The translations under genes were made by a program, and so were the position numbers. From assembly GCA_019242475.1 (NCBI GenBank), contig JAFAVK010000028.1:1-64000 (forward strand): DNA of 64,000 nucleotides, read 5' to 3'. Every line of letters begins with the position of its first letter. Within the stretch, counting starts at the first letter, position 1. Of this stretch, positions 18,662-27,200 are shown piece by piece. Origin of the DNA: Acidobacteriota bacterium. Its GTDB lineage: Bacteria; Acidobacteriota; Blastocatellia; Pyrinomonadales; Pyrinomonadaceae. The notes beneath the pieces were generated by a model that worked only from the letters and a program-made list of their open reading frames with translations, did no database searches and was not told the DNA's origin.

Positions 18662-20515
18662 TCACTCCTTCTCGAAGCTGGAATCAGAGCCCGCCGGTAT
18701 GGTCGCCGCCGGGCTGTTTGTCTGCTCGAACCTGCGCGCCGGGTCGCCGGGGCGCAGCGCGACGTTGTGCGTCTGGAGCGTGCTGCCGGTCGCGCGGCGG
18801 AAGTCCGCGACCGACTTGTTGAGGTCGGTCTGCGCCTGTAGCTCGCGCCCCTTGGCGTTGATGAAATCGATCTGCCGCTGCGAGACCATGTAGGCCGTGG
18901 ACATGCCCGACTGGAACTTGCGCCGCTCGCTCTGGTACTGCTGCTCGGCCGTCGAGCGCGCGGCGGCCGCGGCGGCGAGCCGCGCCTCGGACGAGCGCAG
19001 GGCTTGCAAGGTGTCGCGCACCTCGGCCTCGATCTCCTGCTCGGCCCTGGCGCGCTGGTTCTCGACGCGGCGCCCTTCCGTCAGGGAGCGCGCGAAGTTC
19101 GCCTTCGCCGTGCGGTTGTGGATGGGGAGCGAGACCTTCACGCCCACCCTCACCGTCGGGTTGTTCTGCGCGAAGAGGTTTTGCAACGACTGGCCGTAGC
19201 CGCCGACGAGGTCGCCGTTCGTGTCGAACGTGGCCGCCGGGAGCGCGGGCAGGCCCGAGAGGGTCGAGAGCTGGTTGACGCGGTTCTGCAACGAGACGAG
19301 GTTGGAAGCCAACGGATTCTCCTCGTCGCGGAGGCTGCCGGCCAGCGCGTTGCTCGCGTAGGTGGCCGTCAGGTCAACCTGCGGCCGCGTCTGGTCGCGG
19401 TAGAAGCGCTGGTCGATCCTGTTGATCTCCGCGCTCGTCTGAAGCTCGGCGAGTTCCAAACGGTTCGAGAGCGCCGAACGGACGGCCTCTTCGAGCGCGA
19501 CGCGCGGCGCTTCGAGGTTGACGGGCGTGACGGGCAGCAGCGCCTTCGACCAAAGCTCTGCGCGGCGGTCGGGCGCGAGCATCTTCTTCAGACTGTTCTC
19601 CGCCCGCGAGACGCCCTCCTGCGCCGAGTAGACGTTCTGCTCGAAGTTCTTGACCTGCGTCTCCGACTCCAAAAGGTCAACGGGGGCGATGACGCCCTTC
19701 TCCACCTGCCGGCGGTCGGACTCGGCCTGCGCGCGCGCCTGCCGCACGGCGTCGATCTGGATTTGCAGGTTGCGGAGCGCGTAGGCCAGCTCCCAGTAAG
19801 CCTGCTCGACGTTCGTGATGACCTCGGTCGCGCGCCGACGGAACTGCGCGTCGGTCAGGCTGAGATTCTTCTTTGCAATCTCGATCCGGCGCCTGTTGTC
19901 GTCGGTCTTGCGGCCGCGCAGCAGCGGCTGCGTGTAGCTGAAGGAGAAGCCGGTCGAGACGGTCGGGTTCACGTCGTTGAAGACGTTGTTCGAAGAGAGC
20001 CGCCGGGAAGTGACTTCGAACTTGTAGGAGCCGCCCGCGCGCTTCGACAGCCCTTCGAAGCCGACGCGGCTCGACACGTCGTTCGTCTTGAGCGAGCCGT
20101 CCTGTCCGCCCGCAAGGAACGAGGCCACGGGAGTTTCGCCGTGCTCGAAGTAGGTCTCGGAGGTGAACCGCACGTCGTAGGCGCCGCGCGCCGCGTTCAG
20201 GTCGTGCTCGGCCACGGCCACGTCGATGCGCGTGGCCTCGATGTCGTTGTTGTTTTCAAGCGCGAGGCGGACGGCCTCTTCGAGCGTCAGCGAGAAAGGC
20301 TCGCCCGCGTCCACGCCGACCCGCTCGACCGAGGGCAGCTCACGCTCGGGCGCCTCGTAGCTCGGCGCGACCGAGGGCGGGTCGGCGGGCAGGGGATTCG
20401 TCTTCGCGCCGTCCTGCTGCTGCGCGTGCGCGCCTGACGCCTGAAACGCGCAGGCGGCAACGACGAAGGCGGCGGCGCGCGCGGTCTTGAGCATCTCTTT
20501 CATCCATCGTTGCAT
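18662..20515 (-). CDS. TolC-family outer-membrane channel of the ABC exporter
   Basis: 617 residues: signal peptide (..AAAFVVAACAFQASGAHA), a short linker, then the TolC fold from near residue 72 (EPFSLTLEEAVRLALENNND). It shares long blocks with the TolC at 7332-9668, for example KKNLSLTDAQFR, a common YRDQTRP, and ..RTAKANFARSLTEGRRVENQ, so the two are close paralogues assigned to different pumps. It lacks the long P/Q/T spacer of that copy. It is the first gene of the ABC exporter operon; the HlyD start follows its stop by 2 bp. Confidence 0.93.
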   Translation of the reverse strand: MQRWMKEMLKTARAAAFVVAACAFQASGAHAQQQDGAKTNPLPADPPSVAPSYEAPERELPSVERVGVDAGEPFSLTLEEAVRLALENNNDIEATRIDVAVAEHDLNAARGAYDVRFTSETYFEHGETPVASFLAGGQDGSLKTNDVSSRVGFEGLSKRAGGSYKFEVTSRRLSSNNVFNDVNPTVSTGFSFSYTQPLLRGRKTDDNRRRIEIAKKNLSLTDAQFRRRATEVITNVEQAYWELAYALRNLQIQIDAVRQARAQAESDRRQVEKGVIAPVDLLESETQVKNFEQNVYSAQEGVSRAENSLKKMLAPDRRAELWSKALLPVTPVNLEAPRVALEEAVRSALSNRLELAELQTSAEINRIDQRFYRDQTRPQVDLTATYASNALAGSLRDEENPLASNLVSLQNRVNQLSTLSGLPALPAATFDTNGDLVGGYGQSLQNLFAQNNPTVRVGVKVSLPIHNRTAKANFARSLTEGRRVENQRARAEQEIEAEVRDTLQALRSSEARLAAAAAARSTAEQQYQSERRKFQSGMSTAYMVSQRQIDFINAKGRELQAQTDLNKSVADFRRATGSTLQTHNVALRPGDPARRFEQTNSPAATIPAGSDSSFEKE

Positions 20516-20555
20516 GTTTCACCTGTTCCCTTCTTTCGACTGTTCTGCACCACGT

Positions 20556-20846
20556 TTACTGGTTCGCGCGTTCCGCGATCTCGATGACCTGCTCCATGTA
20601 GAGGTGGAGGCCCTCGATGTTGACTTCGTGCTCGCGCCGCAATCGCGCGAGCACCGAGGCGCCCGCGTGGTCGAGAAAACTGATGTCGGTCAGGTCAACC
20701 GTGACGCTCGCCCCGGTCTGTGCCTTCAGGTCTGTGCAGACCTGCTCCAACAGCTCCGCGTCCGCGAGCCCGAGCGTGCCCTCGACTCTGAGCAAAGCCC
20801 TCCCGCCCGCGACGCGACCTTCGAGTTGTGTTATGCGTGTCGTCAT
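20556..20846 (-). CDS. Stand-alone STAS-domain protein lacking the usual phospho-serine
   Basis: 96 residues from the ATG at 20846 (an upstream in-frame start has no ribosome site). The fold signature is the beta-alpha core ..GRALLRVEGTLGLADAELLEQ.. followed by ..VTVDLTDISFLDHAGASVLARL... In anti-sigma-factor antagonists such as SpoIIAA the loop reads D-S-S-G with a phosphorylatable Ser; here it is D59-H60-A61-G62, so classical phospho-switching is unlikely. It lies 40 bp upstream of the TolC gene on the same strand and may lead that operon. Alternatives are a scaffold role, or an MlaB-like role in an ABC system. Confidence 0.8.
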   Translation of the reverse strand: MTTRITQLEGRVAGGRALLRVEGTLGLADAELLEQVCTDLKAQTGASVTVDLTDISFLDHAGASVLARLRREHEVNIEGLHLYMEQVIEIAERANQ

Positions 20847-21016
20847 CCCTTTCACTCTCTCCTGCTCCTTGCCCTGCGAGCGCCTAAAGGGCAAGCGCGG
20901 GGCCACGGCGACAGAGGGCGTCCGCGACGACGGTTAAAGTGTTGAAGATTTTAGGGAAGCGCGGCGAGAAGAGGTCTGTGGGCCAGCGGTCGCGTGGGTG
21001 CCGATGCAGAGAGTCG

Positions 21017-21034
21017 GATGCGGCATGCCGCATC
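21017..21034. terminator. 18-bp perfect palindrome after the sigma54 activator gene
   Basis: GATGCGGCATGCCGCATC is a perfect palindrome located 29 bp 3' of the minus-strand activator gene, followed by further GGATGCGG-type repeats up to 21050. A terminator or a small repeat is likely. The 216-bp gap around it (20847-21062) holds nothing else I can identify. Confidence 0.45.
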
Positions 21035-21062
21035 GGATGCGGGATACGGCATTGAACTGAAG

Positions 21063-23696
21063 CTACATCAGGCCGAGCTTTTTCATCCGGCCGCGGAGGG
21101 TGGAGATGGGTAGGCCGAGGATTTCGGCGGCGCCGCCGCGGCCGCCGACCACGCCTTTGGTGTGGCGGAGGACTTCCTCGATGTGCGCGCGCTCGGCGTC
21201 GGCGAGCGAGAGGAGTCCGGCGGGCGTTTGTGCAGAAACGTGAATGCCTTCGCCGTCCGTGGAGGCGGGCGCTTCAAGCTCGGAGAGCGGCGCCTGTAGC
21301 TCGTGGCCGCGCGTGAGGATGACCGCGCGCTCGATGAAGTTCTCAAGCTCGCGGACGTTCCCCGGCCAGGGGTAGCGGCAGAGTGCCTCGACGGTCTCCG
21401 AGGGGATGGCGTCAATGCGCTTGTTCATCCGGCGCGAGTGCTTCTGCGCGAAGTAGCCGGCGAGGAGAGGGATGTCGTCAACCCTCTCGCGCAACGGCGG
21501 CAGGAAGATGGGGAAGACGTTCAGGCGGTAGAAGAGGTCGCTGCGGAACTTCTTCTCGGCGACCATCTCGCGGAGGTTGCAGTTGGTGGCGGCGATGAGG
21601 CGCACGTCAACCTTGATCGTCTTCGTCCCGCCCAGGCGTTCGAACTCGTGCTCTTGCAGCACGCGCAAAAGCTTCGGCTGAAGCTCCAGGGGAATCTCGC
21701 CCACCTCGTCCAGAAAGAGCGTGCCCTTGTTCGCCAGCTCGAAGCGCCCGGCGCGCTGCGTGATGGCGCCGGTGAAGGCGCCCCGCTCGTGGCCGAAGAA
21801 CTCGCTTTCGAGCAGGCCCGTCGGGATGGCCGCGCAGTTGACCTTGACCATCGTGCGCTCGCGCCGCCCCGAGAGGTCGTGGATGGCGCGCGCGATCAGC
21901 TCCTTGCCCGTGCCCGTCTCCCCGCAGACGAGGACGACCGAGTCGGTCGGCGCCACGGTCTGCAACTGTTCGAGCACGGCTTTGAGCAGGCGGCTCTGGC
22001 CGACGATCTCGCCGAAGTTGTACTCGGCCTTAATCTCCTCTTCGAGGTAGAGCTTCTCGCTCGCCAGCTTGTTCTTCAGCTCCTCGATCTGCCGGTACTG
22101 GACGGCGTTCTCGACGGCCAGCGCGAGCTGGCAGGCGATGTGGCTGAGGAAGTCTGCGTCCGTCTCGTCGAAGGCCGCCTCTTCTTTGCTGACGACCACG
22201 ACCGACCCGAGCGCCGTGTCGCTCGCGATGAGCGGCGCGTTGCAACTCGACTTGAAGCCCGCGGCGATGGCCCGCGCGACGAAAGGCGAAGGGAACTCGG
22301 CGGTGTCGAGATGGCGGATGAGGACGGTCTGGCGCGATGTGTAAGACTTCCCGGCCGGAGTCCCTTCGAGCGGGATGAGGAACCCTTCCTCGACGTAAGG
22401 GTCTACGAGTCGCGACGCGTCGTGGGCGTGGACGCGCAGTTGCCCGCTCTGCTCGTCGTAGAGCGCCATGCCCGCGAAGTCGTGTTTGAAATACTTGCGC
22501 AGGCATTCGGAGGTCTCCCGGAGCAGGTCACGCAGGTCGAGGCTGGTGGCGACGGCGTTGTTGATTTCGAGGAGGATCTGCGCGCGCTCGCGCTCCTTCG
22601 CCTCGCGCTCGAAGTTCAGGGTGTTCTCGACGCCGATGGCGATCTGCCCGCCGAGGCTCTCCAGCAGCCCCACGTCCTCGGCCGTCATGGCGTCGCGCTG
22701 TCGGCTGCCGAGGGTGAGCACGCCGCGCACCTGCCCGTGCGAGATGAGCGGCACGCAGCAGAAGGACTGAAGCCCCTGCTGCTCGAAGAAGCGGCGCGCC
22801 ATCGGCGCGTGGGTCTCCGCGGCGTCGATGGGGCTGCGGTAGACGGCGCGGCGCGTCGTGAAGGCGAGGCCCGTCAGCGTGCCTTCGACGGGGACGGGCT
22901 CGCCCTCGTAGATGTCGGTGTCGGGGCGCGCGCGGTCGAAGGCGTGGACGTGGAGGCTGTCGGTCTCCTCTTCGTAGAGGGCGAGCGCGGCGAAGTCGTG
23001 CCGGAAGTAGGCGTGCAGGCAGCCGGAGGTCGCGCGGAGCAGCTCGCGGATGTTGAGGTTCGTCGCGATGGCGTTGTTGACTTCGAGGAGCGTGCGGACG
23101 CGCGCGCTCTCACGCGTCGCCCGCTCGAAGTTGAGCGCGTTCTCGACGGCGATGGCGACGGGGTCGGCGATCTGCCGAAGCAGCTCGGCGTCGGCCTCGT
23201 CGAAGGCCGCCTCGCGGAGGCTGGCGACGTTGATGGTGCCGAGGACGCGTTCGTGCGAGATGAGCGGGACGGAGCAGCCGCTGCGCACGCCGAGTTCGTA
23301 CGCCATGCGCGTGTGCGGCGAGTGGAACTCGTCCAGGTCTATCCGCCGGCGCAGGACGGTCTGGCGCGTCCGGATGGCGAGGCCCGGCGGCGTCCCGTCC
23401 ATCGGCAGCTCCGAGCCGACGCCGAGCACGCCGCCCGGCGCCGGCGCGTCGAGCGCGTGGACGCGCAGACGGCCGGCCTCCTCCTCGTAGAGCACGAGGC
23501 TCGCGAAGTCGTGTTTGAAAAATTGTTTGAGGCAGTCGGAGACGGCCAGCAGGAGGTCGGGCAGGCCGAGTTTCGAGACGACGGCGCCCGTCACCCCGAG
23601 CAGGATGCGCGCGCGCTCCGCGTCGTCCGCCGCCGTGCGCGCGCCCGGCGCGTCGTCCGCCGCCTGTGTCTCGGGGGCTCTTGTCTCTTCCGGCAT
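21063..23696 (-). CDS. Sigma54-dependent transcriptional activator with three GAF domains (FhlA-like)
   Basis: 877 residues. Three consecutive GAF domains cover roughly residues 30-190, 200-360 and 370-530, each with a recurring ..FKHDFA..LYEE.. entry and ..SCSVPLI/CCVPLISH.. core. The AAA+ domain (about 565-800) has Walker A GETGTGKEL, an intact sigma54-contact GAFTGA loop, Walker B GTLFLDEVGEI and the R-finger region FRSDLFYRLNVFPI. A Fis-type HTH closes the protein (..GGAAEILGLPISTLRGRMKKLGL). It activates sigma54-RNA polymerase in response to ligands bound by the GAFs. Ligand and targets are unknown; the nearest candidate targets are the exporter operons to the left or the divergent module to the right. 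Confidence 0.95.
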   Translation of the reverse strand: MPEETRAPETQAADDAPGARTAADDAERARILLGVTGAVVSKLGLPDLLLAVSDCLKQFFKHDFASLVLYEEEAGRLRVHALDAPAPGGVLGVGSELPMDGTPPGLAIRTRQTVLRRRIDLDEFHSPHTRMAYELGVRSGCSVPLISHERVLGTINVASLREAAFDEADAELLRQIADPVAIAVENALNFERATRESARVRTLLEVNNAIATNLNIRELLRATSGCLHAYFRHDFAALALYEEETDSLHVHAFDRARPDTDIYEGEPVPVEGTLTGLAFTTRRAVYRSPIDAAETHAPMARRFFEQQGLQSFCCVPLISHGQVRGVLTLGSRQRDAMTAEDVGLLESLGGQIAIGVENTLNFEREAKERERAQILLEINNAVATSLDLRDLLRETSECLRKYFKHDFAGMALYDEQSGQLRVHAHDASRLVDPYVEEGFLIPLEGTPAGKSYTSRQTVLIRHLDTAEFPSPFVARAIAAGFKSSCNAPLIASDTALGSVVVVSKEEAAFDETDADFLSHIACQLALAVENAVQYRQIEELKNKLASEKLYLEEEIKAEYNFGEIVGQSRLLKAVLEQLQTVAPTDSVVLVCGETGTGKELIARAIHDLSGRRERTMVKVNCAAIPTGLLESEFFGHERGAFTGAITQRAGRFELANKGTLFLDEVGEIPLELQPKLLRVLQEHEFERLGGTKTIKVDVRLIAATNCNLREMVAEKKFRSDLFYRLNVFPIFLPPLRERVDDIPLLAGYFAQKHSRRMNKRIDAIPSETVEALCRYPWPGNVRELENFIERAVILTRGHELQAPLSELEAPASTDGEGIHVSAQTPAGLLSLADAERAHIEEVLRHTKGVVGGRGGAAEILGLPISTLRGRMKKLGLM

Positions 23697-24280
23697 TTCC
23701 GAAGGCTGTCGGCTCGGACTTCCCCGGAGCGAGGGCGGAGAAACCGACGGCTGAATTGGTGCCCGAGACTATATTTCAGTTCCGCCGAAATGAAAAGGAG
23801 GACTTTCCGCGCCAAACCTTCCGCCCCGCGACCCGAATTCCGGCCCCGGAGACTGGAAGTTCCGTCTCCGAGACCCAAATTTCCCCTAAAAAGAGCCAAC
23901 ATTCCGTCTCCGAGACCCGACTTTGAGTCTCCGAGAGTGATAGTTGGCTCTCTGAAACGGAGCGTTGACTCTCAGAGACGGAAATTTGGGTCTTCGAGAC
24001 CCAACGTTGACTCTCCGAGACCCAACGTCGGGTCTCGGAGAGGGAATGTTGGGTCTCTGAGATGGAACGTTGGGTCTCGGAGACGGAATTTCGAGTCTCC
24101 GAGACCGATTTTTCATTGACTTCCGACGGCGCCGCGCATATCGTTCCTGACCTCCAAGGGTGTTTTTCTTTCCGAAGTCGCCGTCTGCCGGGCCTCATTC
24201 AACCCGAAGCCGTCCCGGTTTTCACCTCGTACAAACTGCTCTTTAACTTCACCGACCGTCAGAAAAACAAAGGGGGAGTC
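23697..24280. promoter_or_regulatory. 584-bp divergent intergenic region, mostly filled by a 21-bp tandem repeat
   Basis: This lies between the minus-strand sigma54 activator and the plus-strand protease module, and must hold both promoters. The sequence is visibly more AT-rich than its neighbours. Positions 23823-24116 are the tandem repeat described separately. The rest (23697-23800 and 24117-24280) holds no ORF with a ribosome site. I cannot assign -35/-10 boxes or a sigma54 site with confidence. Confidence 0.5.
23823..24116. repeat. 21-bp tandem repeat, 14 units, quasi-palindromic core TCTCSGAGA
   Basis: Fourteen contiguous 21-bp units run in strict register; for example 23907, 23928, 23949, 23970, 23991, 24012, 24033, 24054, 24075 and 24096 each begin TCTC/TCTT. 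The unit is roughly TCTCSGAGACSSAACGTTGRG. Units differ at several positions but never in length. A degenerate further unit may precede 23823. Because the core is nearly palindromic and 21 is a multiple of 3, the minus strand reads as a heptad x-V-S-E-T-x-x (a 140-codon frame at 23776-24198), and a plus-strand frame entering the protease 5' region reads the same motif. There are no spacers, so it is not CRISPR. Confidence 0.92.
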
Positions 24281-27200
24281 GTGGCCGACAAGACGCCAGC
24301 ACCCGCAACGACCAACCGCATCCTCGTCAAGCTCCGCCCGTCGAACGCGCTGCGGGCGTCCGAGTCGCGCGTCAACCTGCGACCGCTCTACGAAGAGGAG
24401 GCGCGCGCGTCCGCCTCCGGCTTCGGCCTCGACTCGACGCCGCAGTGGTTCCTCGCCGAGCTGCCCGAAGGGGCCGCGAACCCCTGGGACTTGGCGCACG
24501 CGCGCGTCGCCGCGCAGCTCGGCGTCAGCGAGTCCGACGTGCTCTTCGCCGAGCCCGACCTCGTCCACAACGTCTACCGCGACGTGAACGAAGAGGAGAC
24601 GGGGCAGAGCTTCGCGGCCGGGGAGCAGTGCAACGCCGACCCGCCGGACGGGACGCGCGGCAAGGCCCTCGGGCCGGCCGGCGTGTTCGCCTGGCACCTC
24701 GGCGACGACTTCTCGCAGCTCGGCTCGGCGCGCGACGCCGTCCAGTTCGAAGCCCCGCGCACGCGCATCGCGCACCTCGACACCGGCTACTACCGCGCGC
24801 ACGACCTGGCGCCCGAACACGACCGCATCCTGAACGGCCTCGAACGCAGCTTCGTCGAAGGCGACAAGAACCGCCAGAGCGCCGAAGACCCGGACAACAA
24901 CGCCTTCCTCATCGACAACTCCGGCCACGGCACGGGCACCATCGGCATCCTCGCCGGCGGCAAGGCCCCGGGCTTCGGCGGCGTCTACCTCGGCGGCGCG
25001 CCGCACGCCGACATCGTCCCCATTCGCGTGGCCGACCGCGTCGTGCTGCTGACGACGAGCGCGCTGGCGCAGGCAATCAACTTCGCGGTCTCGGTGCGCT
25101 GCGACGTGGCGACGCTCAGCATGGGCGGCGTCCCTTCGCGCGCGTGGGGCGAGGCCGTGGATAAAGCGTACGAGGCCGGGCTCTGCCTCTGCGCCGCGGC
25201 CGGCAACCACTTCGGCATCACGCCGCCGCAGACGCTCGTCTACCCCGCGCGCTTCCCGCGCGTCGTCGCCGTCGTCGGCGTGATGGCCGACGGCCGCCCT
25301 TACGCAGACCTCAAGGGGACGGCGATGGAGGGCAGCTTCGGCCCCGACTCGGCCATGAAAGGCGCCATCGCCGCCTACACGCCGAACATCCCCTGGCCGC
25401 GCTTCATGTGCGCCAACGTCATCCGCCTCAACGGCGAGGGCACCTCGGCCGCCACGCCGCAGGTGGCCGCCGCCGCCGCGCTCTGGTTCGAGAAGTACAA
25501 GCGCGAGCTGCCCCGCGACTGGCGGCGCGTCGAGGCCGTCCGCAACGCCCTCTTCACCTCGGCCAAGCAGAAGTCCGACAAGAAGCATTTCGGCAACGGC
25601 GTGCTTCAGGCGCGCGCCGCGCTCGAAGTCAAACCCGTCTTCGGCCTGAAGCAGAGCGACAAGTCGGACGACTCGTGGGCCTTCCTGCGCGTCATCACCG
25701 GCCTCGGCGTCGTCGAGGTCGCGCCGCGCGAGCAGATGTACAACCTTGAGCTGGCGCAGCGCTGGCTGCTCAACGAGGAGCTGCAAAAGATCGTCCCCGA
25801 CCCCTCCGCCGTCCCGAAGCTGAAGGACGAAGACCTGCGCAGCTTCATGGAGGCCGTCATCGAGGACGACCAGGCTTCGCTCGCGCTGCGCAAGCACGTC
25901 GCCTCGCGCTACCCGGTCGCGGCGGGGCGCTCGGCGCCGCGCACGCCGAAGACGAAGGCGGTCGTGCCCGAAGTCCTCCCGGTCTGCGACGTGCAGCCGG
26001 CCGTCCCCGACCCGCCCTTCCGCGCGGTGCGCGTCTACGCCGTTGACCCGAGCCTTTCGGCGCGGCTCGACACGGCCTCGGTCAACGAGGTGACGCTCCA
26101 GATACGCTGGGAGGAGTTGGGCAAAGGCCCGACGGGCGAGTACCTGACGGTCGAGGACGTGGACGCCTCTGGGCGCCGCTACCCGCCGGTCGAGCTGGAC
26201 GACCCGCGCCTGCTCGCGCAGGACGGCTGGGCGCCTTCGGAGGGGAACCCGCAGTTCCACCAGCAGATGGTCTACGCCGTCGCCATGAAGACCATCCAGC
26301 ACTTCGAGCGCGCGCTCGGCCGCCCCGTCCTCTGGCGGCCCCAGCCCAACCCGAAGAACGCGAACGACGACAGCGGCTTCATCCGCCGCCTGGCCGTCCG
26401 CCCGCACGCGCTCCGGCAGGCCAACGCCTTCTACAGCCCGCAGGAGGTCGCGCTGCTCTTCGGCTACTTCGAGGCCGGCGCCGACGACCCCGGCGACCAC
26501 ATGCCCGGGAGCCGCGTCTACTCCTGCCTCTCGCACGACATCGTCGCCCACGAGACGACGCACGCCATCCTCGACGGCATGCACCGCCGCTTCAACGAGG
26601 CGACGAACCTCGACGTGCTCGCCCTGCACGAGGGCTTCGCCGACATCGTCGCGCTGATGCAGCACTTCACCATCCCCGGCATGTTGGAGCAGGAGATCGC
26701 GCACACGCGCGGCGACATCGAGGCCGAGTCGATGCTCGGGAGCCTCGCCGTCCAGTTCGGCTACGCGACGGGCGGGCGCGGCGCGCTGCGCGACGCCATC
26801 GGGCGCGTCGAGGACGGAGTCTGGAAGCGCTTCGTGCCCGACCCTTCCGACTTGCAGAAGCGCCTGACGCCGCACGCGCGCGGCGCCGTCCTCGTCGCGG
26901 CCGTCTTCGACGCCTTCATCGCCATCTACAAGGCGCGCACCGCCGACCTCCTGCGCATCTACACGGGCGGGACGGGCGTGCTGCCGGGCGGCGCCATCCA
27001 CCCCGACCTCGTGCGCCGCCTCGCCGACGAGGCTTCGAAGTCCGCGGGCCACGTCCTCGACATGTGCATCCGCGCGCTCGACTATCTGCCGCCGGTGGAC
27101 GTGACCTTCTTCGAGTATCTGCGCGCGCTGATTACCGCCGACTACGACCTCGTCACCGACGACAAACATAACTACCGCGTCGCCTTCGTCGAAGCCTTCC

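Noticed and set aside
23823-24116. CRISPR array
   Set aside because: Units are contiguous 21-mers without spacers, and no cas gene is present.
23776-24198. 140-codon minus-strand frame made of S-V-S-E-T heptads as a gene
   Set aside because: It has no ribosome site and consists almost wholly of the tandem repeat, so it is reported as a repeat and a finding, not a gene.
24062-24280. Upstream extension of the protease gene from an ATG inside the tandem repeat
   Set aside because: No ribosome site there, whereas the GTG at 24281 has GGGGGAG at good spacing and matches the start of the propeptide-like domain.
24113-27169. 1018-codon minus-strand open frame opposite the dual protease
   Set aside because: A shadow of the high-GC coding strand, rich in Arg, Asp, Val and His with no motif.
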